From positions 930,001-994,000 of the forward strand of contig NZ_CP067225.1 in NCBI RefSeq assembly GCF_016617715.1: a stretch of DNA of 64,000 nt, read 5' to 3'. Under the pieces are notes generated by a model, which ran no database searches, was not told the DNA's origin, and saw only the letters and a list, made by a program, of their open reading frames with translations. Made by a program: the position numbers and the translations under genes. Shown here in pieces: positions 27,393 through 35,849 of this stretch. This DNA is from Paracoccus sp. MC1862. Its GTDB lineage: Bacteria > Pseudomonadota > Alphaproteobacteria > Rhodobacterales > Rhodobacteraceae. Positions within the stretch are counted from its first letter, which is position 1, and every line of letters begins with the position of its first letter.

Positions 27393-27619
27393 CGGGTCAA
27401 CCTGGCTTCGATATGCCGGATGCGCCGCGTGAAAGGGCGTCTGGGCATGGTTGAAGTTGGGGGGATGGACACGGGCACTGTCGGCTGATCGCCGCGCCCT
27501 TCGGGTGCCGCCTGATGCCGCAAAACCGCACCAAGGTCAATGCCGGGACCGAAAGCCGGTCGATCCGGGGGACGGAACATGCTTTGATCGTCCTGCGGAA
27601 ACGTGGAAGGAACGCAGGA

Positions 27620-28228
27620 ATGCGCGATTCAAGCTTCGCTCACCGCTTTCTGGTGCCGGATCAACCCGACGGGTCGGTGATCGTCCTGCTGCATGGCACC
27701 GGCGGCGACGAATCCGACCTGATGCCGCTGGCGGGCCGCCTCAGCCCCCATGCCCGGCTGCTGGGCGTCCGCGGCCGCTCGCAGGAGGAAGGGATCAACC
27801 GCTGGTTCCGCCGCTTCGACGCCGTGACCTACGACCAGGACCACATCCGCGCCGAGGCGGCGGCCTTTGTCGCCTTCATCGCGGCCGAGCTTGCGGGGCT
27901 GGGCCTCGATCCCGCCCGCACGACCTTTCTGGGCTATTCCAACGGCGCCAACCTGTTGGGCGCGATCCTGCGCCTGTATCCGGGCGCGATGCGGCAGGCG
28001 ATCCTGTTGCGCGGGATCGAGGTTCTGGAACGCCCGCCCGCCGCCGACCTGACGGGCACGCGCGTGCTGCTGGTGACGGGTGCACGTGATCCTTACGGGC
28101 GGATGGCCCCGGCGCTTGAAACCTCGCTGTCGGCGGCGGGCGCCGATCTCGACGCGCGGGTGATCGAGGCCGGGCACGAGCTGTCGGCCGAGGACCTGCG
28201 GATCGCAGGGGCTTGGCTGCACGGGTGA
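27620..28228 (+). CDS. Alpha/beta hydrolase, phospholipase/carboxylesterase family (MhqD-like)
   Basis: 202 residues from the ATG at 27620 (AAGGAACGCAGGA upstream). Abhydrolase_2-type esterase. VIVLLHGTGGDESDLMPLAGRL gives the oxyanion-hole HGTGG, the nucleophile Ser is in FLGYSNGANLL (about residue 111), the Asp in VTGARDPYGR (about 157) and the His in IEAGHELSAED (about 188), so the triad is complete. Size and motifs match the MhqD/YodD group. It is convergent, 19 bp apart, with a ring-cleaving dioxygenase gene of the MhqO type, the partner enzyme of MhqD in quinone detoxification in Firmicutes. Confidence 0.85.
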   Translation: MRDSSFAHRFLVPDQPDGSVIVLLHGTGGDESDLMPLAGRLSPHARLLGVRGRSQEEGINRWFRRFDAVTYDQDHIRAEAAAFVAFIAAELAGLGLDPARTTFLGYSNGANLLGAILRLYPGAMRQAILLRGIEVLERPPAADLTGTRVLLVTGARDPYGRMAPALETSLSAAGADLDARVIEAGHELSAEDLRIAGAWLHG

Positions 28229-28247
28229 TGCAGCCACGCAAGGCGCT

Positions 28248-29189
28248 TCAGTCCAGCGGCTTCAGCCCGGCCTCGATCTGGGCGCGGCGGGGTTCGAGGA
28301 AGGGCGGCAGCGACAGCGTCTCGCCCATCGTCTCGAAGGGCTCGTCCACGGCGAAGCCGGGACCATCGGTCGCGATCTCGAACAGGTTGCCGCCCGGCTC
28401 GCGGAAATAGACCGAGCGGAAGTAATAGCGCTCAACCTCGCCCGAGGACGGGACGCGCAGCGCCTTCAACTGCTCTGCCCATTGCCGGATCGCCACGTTG
28501 TCGGCGACCCGGAAGGCGACATGATGGACGGCGCCCGCGCCCTGCCGCGCCACCGGCAGGCCGGGCTGGACGGCGACGTGCAGTTCCGCACCCGGCCCGC
28601 CCTCTCCCATGGAAAAGACATGGACCTGCCCCTGCCCGTCCGGGCTGGGGAAGTCGGCCAGCCGCCGCATCCCCATCAGCCGGGTCAGCACCGCCTCGGT
28701 CGGGCCGAGGTCGGGAACCGAGATGGTGATCGGCCCGAGGCCGCGGATCTGGTGCTCGGCCGGAACGGGGCTGCGGTTCCACGGATGCGCCGCGCCGGGC
28801 TGGTCGGCGGTCAGGCGGAAGCGCTGGCCCTCGGGGTCCTCGAAATCCAGCGTGGCGCGGTTATCCAGCGTGGCGATCCCGCCCACGGTCAGGCCCTCGC
28901 CGCGCAGGCGGTCGGCCCAGTAGTCGAGGCTCGGTTCATTCACCCGCAGCCCGGTGCGGCTGATCGAATGGGTGCCCCGCCGTTCCGGCGATGCCGGCCA
29001 GTCGAAAAAGGTCAGGTCGGTGCCGGGGCTGCCCGCGCCATCGGCGAAGAACAGGTGATAGGCGGATGTGTCGTCCTGGTTGACGGTCTTCTTGACCCGC
29101 CGCATCCCCAAGGTTTGCGTGTAGAAGCGGTTGTTGCCGGTCGCGTCGGCGGTGATCGCGGTCAGGTGGTGAATGCCGATGAGTTGCAT
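28248..29189 (-). CDS. VOC-family ring-cleaving dioxygenase (MhqO-like)
   Basis: 313 residues; the ATG at 29189 is preceded by AAAGGA. Two glyoxalase/extradiol-type halves (about 1-140 and 150-313). Metal-ligand candidates: His in GIHHLTAITAD (residues 7-8), His in GAVHHVAFRVADN (about 220) and Glu in GGNLFEIATDGPGF near 268. The length matches MhqO/MhqA dioxygenases (about 310 residues), which cleave hydroquinones or catechol-like rings. Divergent from the dctB-like gene with 83 bp between, convergent with the esterase gene. The substrate is inferred from family only. Confidence 0.87.
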   Translation of the reverse strand: MQLIGIHHLTAITADATGNNRFYTQTLGMRRVKKTVNQDDTSAYHLFFADGAGSPGTDLTFFDWPASPERRGTHSISRTGLRVNEPSLDYWADRLRGEGLTVGGIATLDNRATLDFEDPEGQRFRLTADQPGAAHPWNRSPVPAEHQIRGLGPITISVPDLGPTEAVLTRLMGMRRLADFPSPDGQGQVHVFSMGEGGPGAELHVAVQPGLPVARQGAGAVHHVAFRVADNVAIRQWAEQLKALRVPSSGEVERYYFRSVYFREPGGNLFEIATDGPGFAVDEPFETMGETLSLPPFLEPRRAQIEAGLKPLD

Positions 29190-29272
29190 GGCGGTGTCCT
29201 TTCGTTGAAACCGATATCGGAACCCGGTTTCCGGCCCGCCAGTGGCACAGATGTTACCACCCGTCCCGCACG

Positions 29273-31189
29273 TTGAATCGACAGGCCCGAACTGCGACAT
29301 TGCCGCAACGCACAGCCAAGGATCGCCCGTTGGTCGCCGAGATCGCCCGTCCCCTTCCCCGGCCCCCCGCCCGCCTTGCGCGGTCCGGCGGCGCGCGGCT
29401 GGCGGTGCTGCTGCTGGCGCTGCTGGCCGTGACCCTGTGGGCGGGCGGGCGCATGGCCTTCCGGCATTACCTGTCAGCCGGGCAGGAACGGGCCGAGATG
29501 GCGCTGGGTCTGACGGCCAACGGCCTTGATGCCGATCTCGCCCGCTTCGAGGTCGTTCCGCAGTTGATCGCCGAGTTCGACCTGATCCAGCGGCTCGTCT
29601 CGCATCCCACTGACGTCGGGCTGCGCCGGGCGGCCAACGCCTGGCTTTCGGCCGAGAACGCGGCCATCCATGCTTCGGACATCTATGTGATCCGCCCAGA
29701 CGGCGACACCATCGCCTCGTCAAACTACCTTGACGGCGAGGCCAGCTTCATCGGCCGCAACTTCAGCTACCGCCCCTATTTCATCGAGGCGATGCGCGGA
29801 GGGCCGGGCCGCTTCTACGGCATCGGCACCGCGTCATCCGTGCGGGGCTATTACTTCTCGGCCCCCGTCTTCGATATGGACGGCCGGATTGCGGGCGTGG
29901 TCGCGGTCAAGGTCGCGGTGGACCGGATCGAGCAGTCCTGGCATGACGGGGAATACCGCTTTCTCGTCACCGACCCCGAGGGGCGGGTCTTCCTGTCATC
30001 GGAACCGCGCTGGCTTTCCGCCAGCTTCGAGCCTCCCACCCCAGAACGGCTGGCCCGCACCATCGAGACCCGCCGCTATGCCGATGCCGAGCTTGCCGAT
30101 CTGGGCGTCGAGCGCGTGACCCGCTTCGGCGTGCCGGTCCTGTGGATCGCGTCCGATGGCGAGGTCCGCGAATACGTCGCCGTCTCGCAGCCGATGCCGC
30201 GGGCGGGCTGGACCGTCCATGTGCTGCTGGACAGCGCCGAGTTGCGGCGCGAGGCGCGGATGGCGGTGCTGACGCTGGTCCTGCTGCTTTGCGCCGGGGT
30301 CTTCGGCGCGCTGATCCTGGCGCAGCGCCGGGCGCAGGTGGCCGAGCGGATCGCCATGCACCAGTTCGCCACAGCCGAACTGGAACGTCGGGTCGAGGCG
30401 CGCACCGCCGACCTTGCCCGCCTGAACGGCCAGCTTGAGCAGGAGGTCGCCGAGCGCCGCGCCACCGAGTCCGAGCTGCGGGCCGCGCAGGCGAGCCTCG
30501 TGCAGGTCGGCAAGCTGGCGGCGCTGGGGCAGATGTCGGCGTCCCTGTCGCACGAGATCAACCAGCCGCTCGCCGCCGCCCGCAACTATGCCGACAGCGC
30601 CGGTGTCCTGATCGAGCGGGGCGACTACGCCGCCGCGCGCGAGAACATGCAGCATATCCTGTCGCTGGTGGACCGGATGGCGGCCATCGGCAGGCACCTG
30701 CGCGATGCCGCCCGCAAGCCCGACGACCGGCTGGGGGCGGTGGACCTGGCCGCGCTGCTGCCCGAGACGCGCACCATCGTGGCCCAACGCCTTGCCAGCA
30801 GCGGCGCCATGCTGGAAATCGACCTGCCGCCGGATCTTCCGCCGCTGAAGGCGGGACCGACGCGGCTGCAACAGGTGCTGGTCAATCTCATCACCAACGC
30901 CGCCGACGCTGCCGAGGGGACGGACGACCGCCGCATCACCCTGTCGGCAAGCACCGAGGGCGAGTGGATCGCCCTCCGCCTGCGCGACCGTGGCCCCGGC
31001 GTGCCCGAGGCCATCGCGGAACGTATCTTCGACCCCTTCTTCACCACCAAGGGCATGGGCGCGGGGCTGGGCCTCGGCCTGTCGATCACTGCCAATATCG
31101 TGCGCGACTTCGGCGGCACCATCGCGGTCCGCAATGCCGGCCCCGGCGCCGAGTTCTGCGTCCGCCTGCCTGTGGCGAGGCCCGCATGA
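29273..31189 (+). CDS. DctB-like membrane sensor histidine kinase
   Basis: 638 residues if the TTG at 29273 is used; no good ribosome site is visible, and a TTG at 29300 is an alternative. A first membrane segment (about 43-62) is followed by a periplasmic double-PAS/Cache sensor region (about 65-330; SNYLDGEASFIGRNFSYRPYF is the dCache hallmark of C4-dicarboxylate sensors), a second membrane segment (about 338-360), a coiled coil, and HisKA with the phospho-acceptor His in ASLSHEINQPLAAARNYA (about 430). The HATPase region has N, G1 and G2 boxes (NLITNAADAAEG, DRGPGVPEA, GLGLGLSI). It should phosphorylate the DctD-like regulator, with which it overlaps by 4 bp. Confidence 0.92.
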   Translation: MNRQARTATLPQRTAKDRPLVAEIARPLPRPPARLARSGGARLAVLLLALLAVTLWAGGRMAFRHYLSAGQERAEMALGLTANGLDADLARFEVVPQLIAEFDLIQRLVSHPTDVGLRRAANAWLSAENAAIHASDIYVIRPDGDTIASSNYLDGEASFIGRNFSYRPYFIEAMRGGPGRFYGIGTASSVRGYYFSAPVFDMDGRIAGVVAVKVAVDRIEQSWHDGEYRFLVTDPEGRVFLSSEPRWLSASFEPPTPERLARTIETRRYADAELADLGVERVTRFGVPVLWIASDGEVREYVAVSQPMPRAGWTVHVLLDSAELRREARMAVLTLVLLLCAGVFGALILAQRRAQVAERIAMHQFATAELERRVEARTADLARLNGQLEQEVAERRATESELRAAQASLVQVGKLAALGQMSASLSHEINQPLAAARNYADSAGVLIERGDYAAARENMQHILSLVDRMAAIGRHLRDAARKPDDRLGAVDLAALLPETRTIVAQRLASSGAMLEIDLPPDLPPLKAGPTRLQQVLVNLITNAADAAEGTDDRRITLSASTEGEWIALRLRDRGPGVPEAIAERIFDPFFTTKGMGAGLGLGLSITANIVRDFGGTIAVRNAGPGAEFCVRLPVARPA

Positions 31190-32535
31190 GCGGCGGCCGG
31201 CTGCTTCTGGTCGATGACGACGACCAGATGCGCGGGTCCACCGCGCAGGCGCTGCGGCTGGCGGGCTTCACGGTCGAGGCGCTGACCGGCGGGACAGAGG
31301 CGCTGGCGCTGGCCGCGCCGGGCTTCAACGGCGCCATCGTCAGTGACATCCGAATGCCGGGCATGGACGGGATGACCCTGCTGGGTCGCGTCCACGAGAT
31401 CGACCCCGACATCCCCGTGATCCTGTTCACCGGCCATGCCGAGGTTCCCTTGGCGGTCGAGGCGATCCGCAATGGCGCCTATGACTTCATCGAAAAGCCC
31501 TTCGTGGTGCAGGAGCTGGCCAATGTCATCCGCCGCGCCATCGACCACCGGGCCTTGGTGCTGGAAAACCGCCGACTGCGCGCCGTCGCGGGCAAGCGCG
31601 ACGATGTCGAGGCGCGTCTGCCCGGCCGGACCCAGGTCATGGTGGATCTCCGCTATCGCCTGCGCGCCATCGGGGCGTCGGACGCCGATACGTTGATCAT
31701 CGGCCCGACCGGCGTCGGGAAAGAGGTGGTGGCGCGGACGCTGCACGACATCTCCTCGCGCGCGGAACGGCCTTTCATCGCCATCAACTGCGCCGCCCTG
31801 CCCGCCGCCCTGATCGAAAGCGAACTGTTCGGCCACGAGGCCGGCGCCTTCCCCGGCGCGCTGCGGCCGCGCTACGGCAAGTTTGAACATGCCCGTGGCG
31901 GCACGGTGCTGCTGGACGAGATCGGGTCCATGCCGCTGGACCTGCAGGCCAAGCTGGTCCGGGTGCTGCAGGAACGGGTCATCACCCGGCTGGGATCGAA
32001 CGACCCCGTGCTGCTTGACGTGCGCTTCATCGCCACCAGCAAGGAAGACCTCGCCGCCCCTGTCCAGCGCGGCGAGTTCCGCGAGGACCTGTTCTGGCGC
32101 CTGAACGTCGCCGTCCTGCACGTCCCGCCGCTGTCGGCCCGGCGCGAGGACATCCCGCTGCTGTTCCTGCAACTGATGCGCGAATCCGCCGCCCGCAACA
32201 ACTTGCCCGAACGCGAGGTGCCCGCGGGTTTCCTGTCCGACCTCGCCGCACGGGATTGGCCCGGCAACGTGCGCGAGTTGCGCAATCTCGCAGAGCGCAT
32301 GGTCCTCGGCCTCGAAGACCCGCTGAGCGTCGGGGCCGAGGGTGCCCGCCTGCCCGAGCGCGTGGCCGAATTCGAGCGCAGCCTGATCGCGGGCGCCATC
32401 GCCGCCCATGGCGGGCGCCTGCGCGCGGTCTACGAGACGCTGGGGATCTCTCGGAAGACGCTTTACGAGAAGATGCAGAAATACGGTCTCGATCGCCGCC
32501 TGATCGTCGAAGCCGGCGAGGACGACAGCGGCTGA
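31186..32535 (+). CDS. DctD-like response regulator with AAA+ domain, GAFPGA variant
   Basis: 449 residues. Receiver domain 1-120 with the acidic pocket VDDDDQ, phospho-acceptor Asp54 (SDIRMPGMDG) and Lys in FIEKPF. AAA+ domain about 140-365: Walker A GPTGVGKE, Walker B GGTVLLDEIGSMP, and arginine-finger region DLFWRLNV. The sigma-54-contacting loop reads GAFPGA (residues 220-225) instead of GAFTGA: Thr is replaced by Pro at 223. The C-terminus is a Fis-type helix-turn-helix (about 405-440; GISRKTLYEKMQKYG). Likely controls the adjacent tricarboxylate transporter; a DctD-type palindrome follows 7 bp after the stop codon. Confidence 0.92.
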   Translation: MSGGRLLLVDDDDQMRGSTAQALRLAGFTVEALTGGTEALALAAPGFNGAIVSDIRMPGMDGMTLLGRVHEIDPDIPVILFTGHAEVPLAVEAIRNGAYDFIEKPFVVQELANVIRRAIDHRALVLENRRLRAVAGKRDDVEARLPGRTQVMVDLRYRLRAIGASDADTLIIGPTGVGKEVVARTLHDISSRAERPFIAINCAALPAALIESELFGHEAGAFPGALRPRYGKFEHARGGTVLLDEIGSMPLDLQAKLVRVLQERVITRLGSNDPVLLDVRFIATSKEDLAAPVQRGEFREDLFWRLNVAVLHVPPLSARREDIPLLFLQLMRESAARNNLPEREVPAGFLSDLAARDWPGNVRELRNLAERMVLGLEDPLSVGAEGARLPERVAEFERSLIAGAIAAHGGRLRAVYETLGISRKTLYEKMQKYGLDRRLIVEAGEDDSG

Positions 32536-32542
32536 GGCTCAT

Positions 32543-32562
32543 ATGTGTGGATTTCCACACAT
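32543..32562. promoter_or_regulatory. Palindromic DctD-type operator upstream of tctC
   Basis: ATGTGTGGA / TCCACACAT, a perfect 9-bp inverted repeat around TT, between the regulator gene and the first binding-protein gene (168 bp before its ATG). From memory it resembles the TGTGcGGaa-ttCCgCACA type sites bound by DctD in rhizobia. It lacks a U-run and is AT-rich in the centre, so an operator is more likely than a terminator. Confidence 0.55.
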
Positions 32563-32729
32563 CAAGTTTCAAGCTTGTCACTGTTTCCACCCATTCGGCT
32601 GCCGGGCATGACGGAAAGTGGCAGAAAGGGATGACGAGGCGCTTTGAACAAAGCCGATCCTCGCGCAAACGTTCCGCGATTGGCGCATTCGAGGAGCTTG
32701 CGCCATCCGATTCAATACCGGGAGGAATA

Positions 32730-33704
32730 ATGTCGGTTTCCAAACTTCTGGGCGCGGTCTGCGCCGCCTCGATCATGGCCGCTCCGGCCTTCGCGCAGGA
32801 CTATCCGGCGCGCCAGATCACCATGATCATCCCCTTCTCGGCAGGTGGGCCCACCGACACCGTCGCTCGCCTGCTGGCCGAACGGATGTCGGCCGACCTG
32901 GGCAAACAGATCATCGTGGAAAACGTCACCGGGGCCGGCGGCACCCTGGGCGCGGACCGCGTCGCCAAGGCTGACCCCGACGGCTATACCATGCTGCTGC
33001 ACCACATGGGCATGGCGACCTCGGCCACGCTGTATCGCACCCTGCCCTACGATCCGCTGAACTCGTTCGACTATGTGGGCGAGGTCGTGGACGTGCCGAT
33101 GATCATCACGGCCCGCAAGGACTTCGAGCCCGCGAACATGGCCGAGTTCATCGACTATGTGAAGGCGAATGCCGAAACCCTGACGCTGGCCAACGCGGGC
33201 ATCGGGGCGGTCAGCCAGTTGTGCGGGATGCTGCTGATGCACTCGCTTGACGCGCAACTGACCACGGTTCCCTACAAGGGCACCGGCCCGGCGATGACCG
33301 ACCTGCTGGGCAGCCAGGTTGACATCCTCTGCGACCAGACCACCGGCGCCACCCAGCACATCCAGGGTGGATCGATCAAGGCCTATGCCGCCACCACGCC
33401 CGAGCGGCTGGACCTGTTCCCCGACCTGCCGACCGCCATCGAAAGCGGGTTGCCGGACATGGAACTGGCGGTCTGGCACGGCATCTACACGCCCAAGGGC
33501 ACGCCCGCCGAGATCAACCAGCGCCTGTCGCAGTCGCTGCAGGCGGCGTTGGCGGATGAAGGCGTGGTCCGGCAACTGGCCGAACTCGGCACCGAACCGG
33601 TGCCGGTCGAGCAGATGACGCCCGAGGCGTTGAAGACCCAGCTTGAGTCCGAGATCGCCCGCTGGAAGCCAATCATCGAGGCCGCCGGCGTCTACGCCGA
33701 CTGA
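32730..33704 (+). CDS. Tripartite tricarboxylate transporter binding protein TctC (first copy)
   Basis: 324 residues; a strong GGAGGA site precedes the ATG. Signal peptide 1-22 (ending APAFAQ). The mature protein opens DYPARQITMIIPFSAGGPTDTVARLLAERM, the Bug/TctC hallmark, and continues with QIIVENVTGAGGTLGADRVAKADPDGYT. Extracytoplasmic receptor of a TctABC secondary transporter for citrate-like or other carboxylate ligands. It is separated from tctB by a hairpin. The upstream palindrome and dctBD-like genes suggest inducible expression. Confidence 0.93.
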   Translation: MSVSKLLGAVCAASIMAAPAFAQDYPARQITMIIPFSAGGPTDTVARLLAERMSADLGKQIIVENVTGAGGTLGADRVAKADPDGYTMLLHHMGMATSATLYRTLPYDPLNSFDYVGEVVDVPMIITARKDFEPANMAEFIDYVKANAETLTLANAGIGAVSQLCGMLLMHSLDAQLTTVPYKGTGPAMTDLLGSQVDILCDQTTGATQHIQGGSIKAYAATTPERLDLFPDLPTAIESGLPDMELAVWHGIYTPKGTPAEINQRLSQSLQAALADEGVVRQLAELGTEPVPVEQMTPEALKTQLESEIARWKPIIEAAGVYAD

Positions 33705-33739
33705 TCCGCCGGCCTCCACGCCGTTCCTGAGAACACCCG

Positions 33740-33766
33740 CTCGCCGCCCCCATGAAGGGCGGCGAG
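33740..33766 (+). terminator. Hairpin between tctC and tctB
   Basis: Perfect 10-bp stem CTCGCCGCCC / GGGCGGCGAG with a 7-nt loop, followed by TCCTT, 35 nt after the tctC stop and 28 nt before the tctB start. It probably sets the ratio of receptor to membrane subunits. Confidence 0.6.
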
Positions 33767-33794
33767 TCCTTGCAAGAGACCGGAGGGAAACCAC

Positions 33795-34256
33795 GTGTCC
33801 ACGAAACCAAAGGACAACACCGACCTGATCGCGGGGCTGGGCCTGATGGCGGTCGCCGCGTTCTTCGGCTGGCAGACGCTGGGACTGGAGATCGGCACCT
33901 CGCTGCGGATGGGGCCGGGCTACTTCCCGATGATCCTGTCGGGCCTGATGTTCCTGCTGGGACTGGTGATCTTTCTGCAGGCCTTCGGCCGCGAGGGTGA
34001 GCCGATGGGCCCCATCGCCTGGCGCGGCATCTTCTTCATCCTGCCGGCGCCGATCTTCTTCGGCCTGACGGTGCGGGGCCTGGGCTTCGTCCCGGCGCTG
34101 TTCATCACCACGCTGATCGCCTCGCAGGCCTCGGTCAAGATGCGCCCCGGCTATGCGCTGCTGCTGGCGGTGCTGGTCACGGTGATCTCGACGCTGATCT
34201 TCAGCTATGGCCTAGGGCTGCCGTTCCGGCGCTTCGGACCATGGGTCCAGTTCTGA
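33795..34256 (+). CDS. tctB: Tripartite tricarboxylate transporter small subunit TctB
   Basis: 153 residues with a GTG start preceded by GGAGGG. Small membrane subunit with about four hydrophobic segments (about 10-30, 40-60, 75-100, 115-140). Family features are the GTSLRMGPGYFPMILSGLMFLLGL stretch near residue 33 and the TLIFSYGLGLPFRRFGPW ending. It works with TctA. It ends 10 bp before tctA, so the two are co-translated. Confidence 0.92.
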   Translation: MSTKPKDNTDLIAGLGLMAVAAFFGWQTLGLEIGTSLRMGPGYFPMILSGLMFLLGLVIFLQAFGREGEPMGPIAWRGIFFILPAPIFFGLTVRGLGFVPALFITTLIASQASVKMRPGYALLLAVLVTVISTLIFSYGLGLPFRRFGPWVQF

Positions 34257-34266
34257 GGAGGATGGA

Positions 34267-35775
34267 ATGGATCTTCTTTCAAATCTTGCGCTGGGCTTCT
34301 CGGTCGCAACGTCGCTGGCGAACCTGCTCTTCTGCCTCATCGGCGTCATCCTCGGCACGCTGATCGGCGTGCTGCCGGGCATCGGCGCGACGGCCACCAT
34401 CGCCATGCTGCTGCCGATCACCTTCCAGCTTGAACCCGTCAGTTCGCTGATCATGCTGGCCGGGATCTACTACGGCGCGCAATACGGCGGCTCGACCACC
34501 GCGATCCTGATCAACATGCCGGGCGAAAGCTCGTCGGCGGTCACCGCCATCGACGGCTACCAGATGGCCCGCAAGGGCCGCGCCGGGACGGCACTGGCGA
34601 CCGCCGCGATCGGGTCGTTCTTCGCCGGATCGGTCGCGACCTTCCTTGTCGCGCTGTTTGCCCCGCCGCTGACCGCCGTGGCGCTGAAGTTCGGCGCGGC
34701 CGAGTATTTCAGCCTGATGGTGCTGGGCCTGGTGATGTCGGTGGCGCTGGCGCATGGCTCGATCATCAAGGCCTTGGCGATCGTGATCCTGGGCCTACTG
34801 CTGGGCATCGTGGGCACCGACATCTACACCGGCACGCCCCGCTTCACGATGGGCATCACCCAGTATGCGGATGGGCTGAACTTCGTCGCCGTCGCCATCG
34901 GCGTCTTCGGCTTCGCCGAGATCCTGCGCAACCTGGAAAACGAGCATGACCGCGAGGTCATGACCCGCAACATCAACCGGCTCTTCCCCAGCAGGCAGGA
35001 GTTCCGCGAGATGGCGGGTCCGATCCTGCGCGGCACGGGGATCGGCTCGGTCCTCGGCATCCTGCCGGGGGGCGGTGCGATCCTGGCCTCCTTCGCCTCC
35101 TACACGGTGGAAAAGAAGCTGTCGAAGACGCCGGAGGAATTCGGCAAGGGTGCGCTGGCGGGCGTGGCCGGTCCCGAAAGCGCCAACAACGCGGGGGCGC
35201 AGACGAGCTTCATCCCGCTGCTGACCCTCGGCATCCCGGCGAACCCGGTGATGGCGCTGATGATCGGCGCAATGATCATCCAAGGCATCGTCCCCGGCCC
35301 CAGCGTCGTCACCGACCAGCCGCAACTGTTCTGGGGCATCATCGCGTCGATGTGGATCGGCAACCTGATGCTGGTGGTGCTGAACCTGCCGCTGATCGGG
35401 CTGTGGGTGAAGCTGCTGACCGTGCCCTATTACGTGCTGTTCCCGATCATCATGGCGATGTCGGCGATCGGGGTCTATTCGGTGAACTCGAACACCTTCG
35501 ACCTTTACGCCGTCGCCTTCTTCGGCCTTCTGGGCTACATCATGTCCAAGCTGCGGTTCGAGCCGGCGCCGCTGCTTCTGGGCTTCGTCCTCGGCCCGCT
35601 GCTGGAGGAAAACCTGCGTCGCGCCATGATCCTGTCGCGGGGCGATCCGATGACCTTCATCGAGCGGCCAATCAGCGCGGGCCTGCTGATCGTCTCGCTG
35701 ATCGTGCTGGTGCTGGTCTTCCTGCCCCAGATCCGCCAACGGCGCGAAGAAGTGTTCACCGAAAGCGAAGACTGA
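34267..35775 (+). CDS. tctA: Tripartite tricarboxylate transporter large subunit TctA
   Basis: 502 residues with about 11-12 membrane segments; GAGGAGG precedes the ATG. Signature motifs: GTLIGVLPGIGATATIAMLLPITF near residue 30, YYGAQYGGSTTAILINMPGESSSAVTAIDGY (about 73-103), and PGGGAILASFASYTVEKKLSK plus GPESANNAGAQTSFIPLLTLGIPANPVMALMIG in the second repeat. This is the pore subunit, driven by an ion gradient. A hairpin follows, then a second binding protein. Confidence 0.96.
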   Translation: MDLLSNLALGFSVATSLANLLFCLIGVILGTLIGVLPGIGATATIAMLLPITFQLEPVSSLIMLAGIYYGAQYGGSTTAILINMPGESSSAVTAIDGYQMARKGRAGTALATAAIGSFFAGSVATFLVALFAPPLTAVALKFGAAEYFSLMVLGLVMSVALAHGSIIKALAIVILGLLLGIVGTDIYTGTPRFTMGITQYADGLNFVAVAIGVFGFAEILRNLENEHDREVMTRNINRLFPSRQEFREMAGPILRGTGIGSVLGILPGGGAILASFASYTVEKKLSKTPEEFGKGALAGVAGPESANNAGAQTSFIPLLTLGIPANPVMALMIGAMIIQGIVPGPSVVTDQPQLFWGIIASMWIGNLMLVVLNLPLIGLWVKLLTVPYYVLFPIIMAMSAIGVYSVNSNTFDLYAVAFFGLLGYIMSKLRFEPAPLLLGFVLGPLLEENLRRAMILSRGDPMTFIERPISAGLLIVSLIVLVLVFLPQIRQRREEVFTESED

Positions 35776-35781
35776 TCGACG

Positions 35782-35810
35782 GGCCGGGGCCGCCTTGCGC
35801 CCCGGCCTTT
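35782..35810 (+). terminator. Terminator-like hairpin after tctA
   Basis: 9-bp stem GGCCGGGGC / GCCCCGGCC, 8-nt loop, followed by TTT, 6 nt after the tctA stop. It separates tctCBA from the second tctC, so the latter may have its own promoter in the remaining 39 bp or depend on read-through. Confidence 0.65.
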
Positions 35811-35849
35811 CGCCAATCCATAACAAGCAAGTCCAGACAGGAGGTTGAC

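Noticed and set aside
29243..29257. TGGCAC-N5-TTAC, near-match to a sigma-54 promoter upstream of the dctB-like gene
   Set aside because: The nearly invariant GC at -12 is AC here, and the predicted start would lie only a few bases before the TTG start codon. Not strong enough to call.
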